Shown here: piece by piece, positions 45,301 to 51,489 of the stretch | Layout of the letters: each line of letters opens with the position of its first letter | Numbering within the stretch: position 1 is the first letter of the stretch | Origin: Phorcus lineatus | Taxonomy: Eukaryota; Mollusca; Gastropoda; Trochida; Trochidae | Reading direction: 5' to 3' | Assembly: GCA_921293015.1 (NCBI GenBank) | Contig: OV121084.1 | Location: 51,619,864 to 51,683,863, forward strand | DNA: 64,000 bases | Translations under genes and position numbers: made by a program | Notes under the pieces: model-generated | Databases searched by the model: none | What the model saw: only the letters and a program-made list of their open reading frames with translations | Told to the model about the DNA's origin: nothing

Positions 45301-46385
45301 CTTAATATGAACGTTTCTAGGGCACGAAATGTAGAACGCTGATTGGATGCAATCAAAGTTAGTTGTGCAATCAGCGACGCCGTTTCAAAAGTTATCATTC
45401 AAATCGCCTTAGTTATTTCTGGAAGCTTTCCAAAAGCTAAACTTTATTGGAGTATGCACCTTGTACTTTGAGTAGTGTTTACAGAACACATACGTCTCAT
45501 ATTGCGACTGCAACATTGCACAGGCCTATATGACAACAAACATGTTATTCATGCATTCGGTGTTTTCATTGGCAGAAATATTGCCAGGTAGTTTAAGTTG
45601 CAAAATTGTCCCGATAGGGGAAACTGCCTGAAGCCCGAGAAACCTTCGTATTAAGACAGAGGTTGTATAGGAATTTATGACGGAGCTACCTCTGTTGGGA
45701 GAGAATGGTTCTTCGGTAGGCTAAAATCAAATGTATGATCAACCTCTACCTGACAGTGTACGGGCCAAGATTATCAAATGTGTAGGTAAATGTTCTCTGT
45801 CCTTGTTCCCAACCCTCGCTGGTGCTTGCTGAGGTGCAGTAGTAGTTGACGGATGACATTTTCGGAGGGTAGAAGCTACAGCCCTTTGTACACTTCCAGT
45901 AGTCAGTGTACGCTCTGAGCCCGTTAACCATCTGGCCAATCTTTGAAGGCGTACACCCGGGGCCTCGGCCGTACGTCCAGCCCATCTTAAAGTTGAACTG
46001 GGCCTGTGGGGTGCATCATGATAGTCGACGAATTGAAATGTTTACTTTTCGATTTCTGGTTTAACCTTGGACCTAAGCCCTATGTCAATCTGAGTTGTAA
46101 TTGACATGGCGAATGTACCTCTTAATCGTTGATTAAAATATTTTTTTAATGTGCGCATACTCCTTGACTTTGAAATTGAAACGCGAAGAACTTAACAACC
46201 CTATACTTTTGAAAGTTTTATACCTTCTTCAATTCATTATCAAACTGATTACCGTTTGCCGCTTACGAGACCAGCATTGAAATAGATGTAAAAATCGATA
46301 ACATACGGTTGTGCGTTTTCCATCCACAGCTTTCCAACTGATTGTTCCTCCTCGGAAGTGGTCAGTTGCCACAAAACTGACCATC
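18417..46385 (-). CDS. Large type I membrane protein: unnamed N-terminal modules, 38 or 39 EGF domains, TM, Trp-rich tail (about 46 exons)
   Basis: Exons read from 46385 down to 18417; all junctions keep phase and the hand-tallied sum is 6402 nt (about 2133 residues plus stop). The first eight exons encode an unnamed extracellular region with [66 protein letters not shown]…IIC and SRCFTIKAW. Then come 38 EGF exons, about half of them calcium-binding type with the Asx-hydroxylation pattern C-x-[DN]-x(4)-[FY]-x-C-x-C. The last exon holds a transmembrane helix and a cytoplasmic tail. The overall form recalls Notch- or fibrillin-like EGF arrays, but no LNR, DSL, ankyrin or TB domain is present, so it is not Notch, Delta or Jagged. 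A surface receptor or adhesion role is inferred. The signal-peptide exon lies upstream and was not found. Confidence 0.8.
19823..19962 (-). CDS. Gene 2 EGF exon 41 (last EGF)
   Basis: [16 protein letters not shown]…[12 protein letters not shown] plus a 12-residue linker. Phase 1 to 0, the only EGF exon with an asymmetric end, which joins it to the membrane exon. Non-calcium type. Confidence 0.8.
20400..20513 (-). CDS. Gene 2 EGF exon 40
   Basis: 38 residues starting [16 protein letters not shown]; second half [14 protein letters not shown]. The Asx site is lost (C-T-S). Donor GTACGT, acceptor gacag. Confidence 0.8.
20604..20648 (-). pseudogene. EGF exon remnant with internal deletion
   Basis: [10 protein letters not shown] runs directly into YVET and a donor-like GTCTG. 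Both ends of an EGF exon are kept and about 70 bp of the middle is gone, leaving too few cysteines. Confidence 0.7.
20844..20957 (-). CDS. Gene 2 EGF exon 39
   Basis: [28 protein letters not shown] (calcium/hydroxylation pattern kept), ends GYTGLDCKT. Donor GTACTT. Confidence 0.85.
21644..21757 (-). CDS. Gene 2 EGF exon 38
   Basis: [16 protein letters not shown]; hydroxylation pattern [12 protein letters not shown]; ends GERCQS. Donor GTGACT. Confidence 0.85.
22031..22144 (-). CDS. Gene 2 EGF exon 37
   Basis: [28 protein letters not shown] has Trp where Tyr/Phe is usual; ends GSHCQT. Donor GTATTT. Confidence 0.85.
22612..22722 (-). CDS. Gene 2 EGF exon 36
   Basis: 111-nt subtype (one residue shorter between Cys 2 and 3): [15 protein letters not shown], with DIDDC in place of DIDEC; ends GYTGELCET. 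Donor GTAACT. Confidence 0.85.
22863..22973 (-). CDS. Gene 2 EGF exon 35
   Basis: 111-nt subtype: [33 protein letters not shown]. Donor GTCCGA is non-consensus after GT. Confidence 0.85.
23185..23216 (-). pseudogene. EGF exon 3'-end remnant
   Basis: A 32-bp stretch matches the RGYTGELC end of exon 36 at the nucleotide level, with no first half and no donor. Confidence 0.45.
23308..23418 (-). CDS. Gene 2 EGF exon 34
   Basis: 111-nt subtype: [21 protein letters not shown], ends GFTGDDCET. Donor GTCAGT. Confidence 0.85.
23594..23628 (-). pseudogene. EGF exon middle fragment
   Basis: Reads [10 protein letters not shown], the VDGFTC core of the 111-nt subtype, with nothing EGF-like on either side. 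Confidence 0.5.
23785..23832 (-). pseudogene. EGF exon second-half remnant with stop
   Basis: Nucleotide similarity to the 'ttcacctgc…ccaggtttcac' half of neighbouring exons, with an in-frame stop. Confidence 0.4.
24022..24132 (-). CDS. Gene 2 EGF exon 33
   Basis: 111-nt subtype: [21 protein letters not shown], ends GFTGEVCQT. Donor GTCTGT. Confidence 0.85.
24462..24880 (+). mobile_element. MITE family A, copy 2
   Basis: Same body as the element at 7078-7548, with an internal loss of about 45 bp near the left end and degraded left inverted repeat. Right end GAGTGGCTCT kept. Confidence 0.85.
25255..25365 (-). CDS. Gene 2 EGF exon 32 (GC donor)
   Basis: 111-nt subtype: [21 protein letters not shown], ends GYTGELCDT. 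The donor reads ACAG|GCGAGT, a GC-AG intron with an otherwise strong consensus. A shift to another GT would break the phase 1-1 rule of the array. Confidence 0.8.
25583..25696 (-). CDS. Gene 2 EGF exon 31
   Basis: [28 protein letters not shown] (hydroxylation pattern); ends GSNCQT. Donor GTGAGA. Confidence 0.85.
26790..26998. mobile_element. Short foldback element
   Basis: Ends 'gttatttggagg…' and '…cctccaaataac' are inverted repeats; inner copies of 'gcgaagcc' also repeat. No coding capacity. About 209 bp. Confidence 0.5.
27250..27430. repeat. Compound trinucleotide repeat (CTG/CTA, TAA, ATG)
   Basis: Runs of 'ctg', 'cta', 'ata' and then about 15 'atg' units in a row, ending 14 bp before EGF exon 30 on the minus-strand intron side. 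Confidence 0.9.
27444..27557 (-). CDS. Gene 2 EGF exon 30
   Basis: [28 protein letters not shown]; ends GHACQT. Donor GTAATA. Confidence 0.85.
27727..27840 (-). CDS. Gene 2 EGF exon 29 (KHGGSC subtype)
   Basis: [35 protein letters not shown]. Third member of a subtype also found at 31270 and 33907. Donor GTGCTA. Confidence 0.85.
28363..28476 (-). CDS. Gene 2 EGF exon 28
   Basis: [28 protein letters not shown]; ends GSSCQT. Donor GTAATC. Confidence 0.85.
28740..28853 (-). CDS. Gene 2 EGF exon 27 (EHSGTC subtype)
   Basis: [16 protein letters not shown], ends GYNGLHCEE. Donor GTTCAA is poor, so splicing efficiency is uncertain. Confidence 0.75.
28916..29029 (-). CDS. Gene 2 EGF exon 26 (QHSGTC subtype)
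   Basis: [16 protein letters not shown], ends GYSGSNCQE. Donor GTATTA. The intron to exon 27 is only about 62 bp. Confidence 0.8.
29487..29517 (-). pseudogene. EGF exon first-quarter remnant
   Basis: [11 protein letters not shown] after a good acceptor, then NWK and a stop. The rest of the exon is missing. Confidence 0.75.
29779..29892 (-). CDS. Gene 2 EGF exon 25 (QHSGTC subtype)
   Basis: [33 protein letters not shown]. Donor GTTATA is weak. Confidence 0.8.
30185..30298 (-). CDS. Gene 2 EGF exon 24 (QHSGIC subtype)
   Basis: [16 protein letters not shown], ends GYTGVDCET. Donor GTTATT is weak. Flanking introns resemble those of exon 25, pointing to duplication of exon plus intron. Confidence 0.8.
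30299..31269. other. Intron sequence, part of a diverged segmental duplication
   Basis: Segments near 30350-30600 resemble 33550-33850 (shared 'cacaaacaaac', 'attg…gatgcca'), so the KHGGSC-type exon appears to have been duplicated with its downstream intron. Confidence 0.45.
31270..31383 (-). CDS. Gene 2 EGF exon 23 (KHGGSC subtype)
   Basis: [32 protein letters not shown], ends RDCDG. Donor GTAGGT. Confidence 0.85.
31839..31903 (-). pseudogene. EGF exon first-half remnant with Cys-to-Arg change
   Basis: Begins DIDECSSDP, then R instead of the second Cys, then [12 protein letters not shown] and unrelated sequence. The second half and donor are gone. Its upstream intron is nearly identical to those at 32101 and 32498, so the loss is recent. 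Confidence 0.8.
31987..32100 (-). CDS. Gene 2 EGF exon 22 (EHSGIC subtype)
   Basis: As its neighbours but with Ile in [15 protein letters not shown]. Ends GSNCQE. Donor GTATCA. Confidence 0.85.
32184..32297 (-). CDS. Gene 2 EGF exon 21 (EHSGTC subtype)
   Basis: [34 protein letters not shown]. Donor GTATCA. Confidence 0.85.
32384..32497 (-). CDS. Gene 2 EGF exon 20 (EHSGTC subtype)
   Basis: Protein identical to exons 21 and 19; differs by synonymous bases. Donor GTATTT. Confidence 0.85.
32581..32694 (-). CDS. Gene 2 EGF exon 19 (EHSGTC subtype)
   Basis: Nucleotide-identical, as far as I can see, to exon 21 including the start of its downstream intron. Donor GTATCA. Confidence 0.85.
32781..32894 (-). 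CDS. Gene 2 EGF exon 18 (EHSGTC subtype)
   Basis: Same protein as exon 19; downstream intron is of the 86-bp type. Donor GTATTT. Confidence 0.85.
32981..33094 (-). CDS. Gene 2 EGF exon 17 (EHSRTC variant)
   Basis: As exon 18 but with an Arg for Gly before the third Cys and TNLVNS for TDLVNS. Asn still fits the Asx-hydroxylation pattern. Donor GTATTT. Confidence 0.85.
33176..33289 (-). CDS. Gene 2 EGF exon 16
   Basis: [27 protein letters not shown]. Its downstream intron resembles that of exon 26, showing an older duplication of this block. Donor GTATTA. Confidence 0.85.
33426..33469 (-). pseudogene. Decayed EGF exon first half, Cys codons lost
   Basis: After acceptor gtttctcag it reads [16 protein letters not shown]; the first two cysteines of DVDECSSNPCQHSG are replaced and no second half follows. 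Confidence 0.6.
33668..33702 (-). pseudogene. Possible EGF second-half fragment
   Basis: Reads [13 protein letters not shown], like a C-x-C-x-x-G-[YL]-x-G core, with no first half. Confidence 0.35.
33907..34020 (-). CDS. Gene 2 EGF exon 15 (KHGGSC subtype)
   Basis: [24 protein letters not shown], ends RDCDG. Differs from exon 23 by Glu for Gln. Donor GTGAAT. Confidence 0.85.
34021..34671. other. Intron, nothing recognised
   Basis: AT-rich, no open frame or EGF remnant seen. Confidence 0.55.
34672..34785 (-). CDS. Gene 2 EGF exon 14 (EHSGTC subtype)
   Basis: [29 protein letters not shown], ends SNCQE. Donor GTGAGC. Confidence 0.85.
35094..35185 (-). mobile_element. tRNA-like SINE head
   Basis: On the minus strand it holds an A-box-like 'tggttagcgcattcgg' and a B-box 'ggttcgaatccctgc' about 30 bp apart, as in a tRNA-derived SINE or tRNA pseudogene. 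No clear acceptor stem, so not called a functional tRNA. Confidence 0.6.
35210..35323 (-). CDS. Gene 2 EGF exon 13
   Basis: [31 protein letters not shown], ends GVDCEK. Donor GTATAA. Confidence 0.85.
35430..35543 (-). CDS. Gene 2 EGF exon 12
   Basis: [16 protein letters not shown], ends GYAGVDCEK. Frame and six cysteines intact. The acceptor gcatgag lacks a pyrimidine tract, so it may be skipped. Confidence 0.65.
35612..35718 (-). CDS. Possible extra EGF exon with no clear donor
   Basis: [33 protein letters not shown]; all six cysteines are present after acceptor tattag, but no G|GT donor follows in phase 1. It is either a dying exon or spliced at a weak site further on, so it is left out of the 38-domain count. 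Confidence 0.45.
36114..36227 (-). CDS. Gene 2 EGF exon 8 (ENGGTC subtype)
   Basis: [32 protein letters not shown]. Donor GTATGG. Confidence 0.85.
36354..36467 (-). CDS. Gene 2 EGF exon 7 (ENGGTC subtype)
   Basis: [25 protein letters not shown], ends GEKCET. Donor GTAAGA. Confidence 0.85.
36601..36714 (-). CDS. Gene 2 EGF exon 6 (ENGGTC subtype)
   Basis: As exon 5 in its first half, then [17 protein letters not shown] and DICET. Donor GTGATG. Confidence 0.85.
36875..36988 (-). CDS. Gene 2 EGF exon 5 (ENGGTC subtype)
   Basis: [32 protein letters not shown]. Donor GTAAGG. The introns around exons 5 to 8 share 'ttccaagtcgtaatcgatatatgcgg'-like sequence, marking an older tandem duplication. 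Confidence 0.85.
37486..37599 (-). CDS. Gene 2 EGF exon 4
   Basis: [16 protein letters not shown], ends GYNEEKCET; Gly-x-Asn-Glu replaces the usual Y-T-G turn. Donor GTGATG. Confidence 0.85.
38099..38218 (-). CDS. Gene 2 EGF exon 3
   Basis: 40 residues: [16 protein letters not shown], a two-residue insertion in the middle loop ([10 protein letters not shown]), ends GSLCET. Non-calcium type. Donor GTAAAC. Confidence 0.85.
38764..38871 (-). CDS. Gene 2 EGF exon 2
   Basis: 36 residues: [28 protein letters not shown]. No leading D-I-D, so no calcium site. Donor GTGATG. Confidence 0.85.
39328..39444 (-). CDS. Gene 2 EGF exon 1
   Basis: 39 residues: [32 protein letters not shown]. First EGF after the N-terminal modules. 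Donor GTAAGC. Confidence 0.85.
39742..39782 (-). CDS. Gene 2 N-terminal exon 8
   Basis: 41 nt, phase 2-1, [13 protein letters not shown]. Same strand as TTKDCFQYQI in gene 1. Acceptor catttcag, donor GTATGT. Confidence 0.75.
40153..40305 (-). CDS. Gene 2 N-terminal exon 7
   Basis: Phase 2-2. [40 protein letters not shown]. The W-x-P-T-x(2)-Q-x-G…C-x-A-x-D pattern is that of putative Ig-like (He_PIG-type) repeats. Acceptor tttgcag, donor GTACGA. Confidence 0.75.
40787..40941 (-). CDS. Gene 2 N-terminal exon 6
   Basis: Phase 0-2. [37 protein letters not shown]. Completes the SSIPLQ-FLL strand split by the preceding intron. Acceptor tctaccag, donor GTAAGA. Confidence 0.75.
41555..41625 (-). 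mobile_element. tRNA-like fragment
   Basis: Minus strand has B-box-like 'ggacgttcgattcctgc' and an upstream 'gctcagccaagtc'; probably a SINE piece that the adjacent TIR element borders. Confidence 0.35.
41626..41735. mobile_element. Small TIR element
   Basis: 110 bp with inverted ends 'cacaggccctcggatcatta' and 'taatgatacgagggcctgtg' (one base differs). Confidence 0.6.
42114..42275 (-). CDS. Gene 2 N-terminal exon 5
   Basis: 162 nt, phase 0-0. [32 protein letters not shown]. The WYAVA…EDF and SSIPLQ pair is, to my memory, a recurrent signature in uncharacterised marine invertebrate proteins. Acceptor tatttcag, donor GTAGAT. Confidence 0.75.
42899..43034 (-). CDS. Gene 2 N-terminal exon 4
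   Basis: Phase 2-0. [32 protein letters not shown]. The D-x-D-G-D-x-V-R-C-R-W-A core is strongly characteristic. Donor GTGGGT. Confidence 0.8.
43583..43726 (-). CDS. Gene 2 N-terminal exon 3
   Basis: 144 nt, phase 2-2. [38 protein letters not shown]. Unusually GC-rich against its introns. Acceptor ccgacag, donor GTAGGT. Confidence 0.75.
44239..44600. repeat. Imperfect tandem repeat, period about 150 bp, 2.4 copies
   Basis: 'atggaacaat' followed by 'ggtg(c)cttttgg' recurs at about 44250, 44397 and 44550, with matching 'cttcctacatttattt' between copies 1 and 2. Confidence 0.75.
45249..45707 (+). mobile_element. MITE family B, copy 2 (intact ends)
   Basis: 459 bp with inverted ends of about 70 bp ('cattctctcccaaaagaggt' against 'acctctgttgggagagaatg'). 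Body matches 9190-9592. No coding capacity. It ends 43 bp from gene 2 exon 2. Confidence 0.85.
45750..45997 (-). CDS. Gene 2 N-terminal exon 2
   Basis: 248 nt, phase 0-2. [42 protein letters not shown], ends GPYTV. Acceptor gcccag, donor GTAGAG. It contributes about six cysteines to the unnamed N-terminal region. Confidence 0.75.
46307..46385 (-). CDS. Gene 2 N-terminal exon 1 seen in the window (not the start)
   Basis: 79 nt ending in phase 0: [25 protein letters not shown]. Acceptor gatattcag shows it is internal; the ATG here is not taken as the start. Confidence 0.65.
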
Positions 46386-48790
46386 CTGAATATCAGCAAA
46401 CATTTTAAAATGACAGCGCTATGTCTTGAATGGTCACTTGACATCGTTCAGGAATATATCGGCATCTCTCGACTATGTAGTTGAATGGCAATTGATGGTA
46501 TGTCGAAATAGACAGTCTTACCATTCCCCTTCAACAATGACTCGTAAAACAGAGAGGATGTCGCATTCATAAGACTGCTTGTTAGTAAAGATACTAAGGC
46601 AATAATCTCACCCGATACCCTGTTTATTCAGTACATTGTGACTATAAATTTATTTCTGCATAAGTCAAGTTTTATCTAATGTAGGTGTCCCTTTTCTCGT
46701 TATACATAATGTTTATGTCTAACTGTTCCAAGCAAGTGTATATATTAGTATATTGTCGATGAGGATTTTTTTAGATAAAGAACTGACGAGCATCAACCAG
46801 GATGTTTTAATGTAAGTTTAGTTAATTAATTATCAAAGGAAGCTCTATTTTATAGTCAATAAGATACATGTTTTAAAAGAATCTTGTGTATTCATTATGC
46901 ATTGTCCACGGTCTAAAAGGACCATGGGTGACTCGCGTATTTAGTTTCATGTAGCTATCATCCATCCTTACGAGATATTTGATTACCTAATGAAGACAAG
47001 CTAAAGGTCATATTTCCAGGATAACACAAAAATAATTTTCAGTTAAAGGTTTAACCCACAAAATTTACACTTCTAATATATTTCCTCACAGTGTCGCTGT
47101 TTGAGTCACGCTTCCATAGTTATTTGAGTTATTTTATTACTGAGATTTGTGCTAATCAGAATCACTTCCTCAGCGTTAGTACTTTGTGATAAAAAAAAGT
47201 AATTGAACACTAAGAATATGTGCATAAAACATGAGAATACATGATCGAAATCTCTTAAAAGGGAAATCTACACATCATATAGGGGTTAGATGTCAAGTTT
47301 CGTCATATTTTAATTAAATACTGTCAGACTGCTGAAAGTAACATCTCATGTGCTTGAAATCGGATGCCCTAATTGCAAGGTAGGCATACTTTAACATGAA
47401 ATATCACATTTGCAGGAGCACCAGATATGGACAAGTAGAAAATGTGAAAACATTACTGACGAACGACGGACTACAGACGATTACCGAAGAACTGGTCGTG
47501 TGATAAGCCTATCTGAGCCAACTTACCTGATGATTAAAACAAAATTTAGAATAATTACAAGGACTTAATCTTTCAGTTTTCTTGAGTTTTTGTTGTCTTA
47601 AAGGCTACTTTATCCTTCCGTGTATTTATCTTTAATGTTTCGGTTATCGCCCTTTAAGAGTTGTCATGGTTGTGTTCTCATTTAAATCATTCCCAAACAA
47701 TAGGTAATAAACATCGGTTAATATCAATGATTTATAAATCGTTTATATATACAGTATGTATATCAATATGGCGTTTATCAAGTTAAACATGAACTTTTGA
47801 AAGTACATGGGTCAAGATACAAGAGTGCTATCACCCAATTGTTAAACACAGAGATTCTAACCACTAGGCTTAGGCGGACGAACAGAAATTAAATGTTAAT
47901 TTGTCATCAAGAATCCTGACTGTGTTTTCTTTATTTGACGGGTAAAGCGTGGAGCTCACGTTGAGACCATGGACAAAACGCATATTCTTAGGTAAATGTT
48001 TTTTTACTTTTTATGTTATTTCTAGATGAAGTTCTTTTGAACATTTGGCAAGTAAGTAGAAATAATTTCATTTAGATTTCCTGACTGTTTTCAAAATATG
48101 CCTAAATGCATTCAAGTTTTCTGCCTGCAATGTAATTCTTTGATAAATTTGTAGTTTTTCTATTTATTATCAGATAATGCAAAACTGATTTCCTTAGTTT
48201 TGTTGTTCAAATTAAAGATGTCCAAGTTTTAATAAATTAAACTCGCTTCATGAAGACCATTGTGCTTCTCAGGTTCAACAAATAACTCATTGTCTAAATA
48301 TTAACACTAATCATTTTGTCAAAGAATACCTTATTTCACCCATTTTCTATTTTATTAACCCGTATATTTTTTCAACCTTTTTTTCATGAGTTATTTGAGA
48401 AAACTACTTTCAATCTTTTCATGGATATTTTATAGCCGCTTCTTCTACCATTTATCATAACTCATTTAAACTGGGGACTACCCAAATGTACTCGTCGACA
48501 TTAACTGATCTAACATTTAGTTTTATGCCGAATAAACATAAAGAATGTGACTTTTATCACCCATGACCATTGAGTATTGCACTGTTCACAGGCCTTTATG
48601 TTCTTGTAGGCATAGAAGAACAGAAGAAAATGCCAAAATCTGATAGGCTAGCATGGACTAGCAAAGACACACCATGTTGCCGTGTTATCTAGTATTAAAT
48701 GTGTTATCTAGTATTAAAGGCCGTTCAGTTTGGAACACATCAGTTACATCATTCAAAACAACATCACACATATATTTGTTTACAAAATCA
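46386..48790. other. Upstream region of gene 2, nothing resolved
   Basis: Should contain the signal-peptide exon and promoter of gene 2. I could not single out a signal peptide on the minus strand. AT-rich, no long frame. Confidence 0.4.
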
Positions 48791-48795
48791 ACACT

Positions 48796-48801
48796 TTTAT
48801 T
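48796..48801 (-). terminator. Candidate poly(A) signal of the FAM89-like gene
   Basis: AATAAA on the minus strand (ACCAATAAAAGT) about 3.96 kb past the stop. Earlier candidate hexamers exist, including one inside the palindrome at 50536. Confidence 0.4.
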
Positions 48802-50535
48802 GGTCCTGTACAAAATACTAACATTTTGAGTGTACATAAACTACTCTGAGTATATTAGTACAAATAAATAATAGCAAACTACATACAAAGCTGCAGCAAT
48901 AGTTTACCTATGTACAGTCAACTTATCCAAACAAAACCAGACTTTCTACACACAATGTCCACAGAAGCTGTTACTTGATTTCTTTGATATATCATCCAAT
49001 CCAAAGGATAATCAATTAGGCTAATTTTTTCACAACTGTCTTTGGAATTTTACTCTGTAAAAAGCAATATCAATCAATTCAAATCTTAAATATTTTTTTC
49101 ATTTATGTCCTTTACCTATTCTCCTTTAAAGAATTACAAAGATGACACGCAGAATTATCCTTTTGATCACATTTTCTACAATTGCACTTATACCATGCAT
49201 GAGCATATGTAATTATGTTTTAAAACCACTTCCTTGAGAGGACACATATGGTTCATACTGAACCTGTCAGTCAACAAGTTTTGCTTTAAAGGAAACCAGG
49301 GCAAAGAATTTCTTTCATAGCTCTGAGACACACGTACCATACATTAATTTTCCTAAGGACCACCTTAGCAAAAATCGAAATCTGAAAATCTGGGCCCACG
49401 CAACTAGTGCTATGATAATTTTCCATTCATTACCTCTCTGATATAAGTGACGTATCTCCCTGTCATTACTAAAGCTTCAAACATTAAACATCTCGCTATG
49501 TGCTCAAATCCATAAATTCTTCATCAAAATCAATGTTGAAAACACACAATGCTTCAATAATACTGTATGCATCCTCAGATCCTTATCAAAGATAAAGTAT
49601 TTAAGAAGCTGTTTAGTAAGTTTAGGAACACTTTGGATTGTTGTAGTTTCATGAAATGTAAGATTTTCTATGGCATAGGTTCGTATATGTCAAATGGTTT
49701 ACAAAAATACATATACATATATTCAGAGCACTTGCTATTTATATCGATATGTACACCATCAAATTCACTTATTAAAATACAAGTATACACTGACAAAATC
49801 CTGTTCTTTCTACAAAGATACATGTATCTTTCTCAATCTCATGTTAAAATGGTATTCAAAGTAGTACACAATCATGCACTATTCCCAATCTAACTGAACA
49901 GAATTTTAAAGACATAAAAACATACAAATGTATGTCATTGAATTTGCTAATTTTAAAAAAACATTTAACCATCTAAATTAAACATAGTCATTGTTATGTC
50001 TGCCCTTTTTACAACATGTATATGCCATTTCTAACAATGAAAGACCATTTTTGCATAGAGGGAGTTTACACAACATCAGAAATGGTATCACAGATGTTAA
50101 CTTTTACACAGTATTATAAGGTGTGATCAATCCTAATTACTTTGTCACTTGGAAATAAACATAACCTTGGAAGACCTAAAAATCTCACTCACAATGGTGT
50201 ATCACAGAATTGTTTTCAAAAGAAATGTGGTGATCATTGGTAAAATATTTACAAAATCTTCAGGAAAAATGATTAAGGCACTTATCATAGTGAGCATTGT
50301 TTCCTTACATGGTGGTAAGATATTTGGTCAAATCACATACTTACTTAAAGACAGAAAGATCGTGTTGCATTTGAAAAACATGAATTTAAAAGTAAAAATA
50401 TCTTGATGAATGTTGAAAATAGAATTAGAATGACATTGCGAATTATTGGTCTTGGTCAACAACCAGCACATGAAAGTAAGAACATGAAAACATATGGAAA
50501 TCAGATGAAAGGTGGGAAGAAAAAATTTTCTGACT

Positions 50536-50576
50536 AACAACTTCTTTATTGTGAAATTCACAATAAAGAAGTTGTT
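50536..50576. repeat. Perfect 41-bp palindrome
   Basis: Arms of 20 bp (aacaacttctttattgtgaa and its exact complement) around a single base. Each strand carries CAATAAAG, a poly(A)-type hexamer. Confidence 0.9.
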
Positions 50577-50658
50577 TTCCAGAAAAGCTTGTCTTCCTTA
50601 TTTATATCACTACTAAATGCCATTCAAAGACCAAATAACAGTAATTCAAGTTGTAAGT

Positions 50659-51139
50659 TTAAAGGGGCACAGAGTATGTTGTTGGGGTCAAAAATGTCAA
50701 ACTTAAAAAATTTTGATATTTTATCAACAAGTAGAGGTTGTGTTTGAAAATTAATATCTCAGTGCTTATCAGTTAGCATAGTGACAATAAACAGGAAATA
50801 AGGTTGAGATTTATGATTAAAAAAATTGGACAGCGGCAGGCACCAGTGACTCAAATCTAATTTTTGAAATCTATTCATAGCAGACATAACGAGATATAGA
50901 GGTTGGTGTTGCTAATTAGGTCATTTAACTAACATATAGGACGCTAAATTTCGACTTCTTAAAATCTATACAGTAGTTTTAATCTACAATCGAAAATAAG
51001 AAAATGTCATAATTTTGGTATTTAAGAGATAAAGATGCAACTTAAGATAGGCGAAATGAACTTAACTCAGTTCATATGAGATTTTGGCTGTATTTGAGCT
51101 ACACACAAAATTCACAAGACATACTCTATGTCACTTTAA
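50659..51139. mobile_element. TIR element (family D)
   Basis: Ends 'ttaaaggggcacagagtatg' and 'catactctatgtcactttaa' are inverted with about three mismatches. The body holds 'ggacagcggcaggcaccagtga', a relative of the 'ggacagtggcgcgcgtcaaa' core of MITE A. Confidence 0.7.
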
Positions 51140-51183
51140 CATGTTGATGCTTTGGGTGCTTTCCCAGTCTGATTAAAATCTAT

Positions 51184-51489
51184 CGTGTTCCGAGGAATAA
51201 AAGTTTTAAAATATTGATTCTACCGAGATTCAAACTCTATCTGTCTAGGCTATCCTCTCAACAACGGTCTGAAGGCAGCCTCACTGCTCGCACGTACTGA
51301 CACCAGTTTAGCGCAGACAAAACCTAGTCATCAGCGCACGCATTGTGATTGGTATGCTGAGTTTACGTAAGAATGTGCGCTACAGTAGGCTGCTGTCAGA
51401 CCGTTGTGGAGAGGATAGCCTTGAGAGATAGAGTTCGAATCTCGGTAGAGTCAATATTTTGAAACTTTTATTCGGAAACTCGGAACACG
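51184..51489. mobile_element. Foldback element with about 105-bp inverted ends (family C)
   Basis: The left arm from 'cgtgttccgag' through 'aggctatcctctc' to 'aacggtctga' returns as its complement on the right, ending 'cggaacacg'. The arms include tRNA B-box-like 'gttcgaatctcggtag'. Confidence 0.8.

Noticed and set aside
50149..50406. 85-codon plus-strand frame in the presumed 3' UTR
   Set aside because: Composition is that of AT-rich DNA (Ile/Lys-rich), with no homology or splice context recognised.
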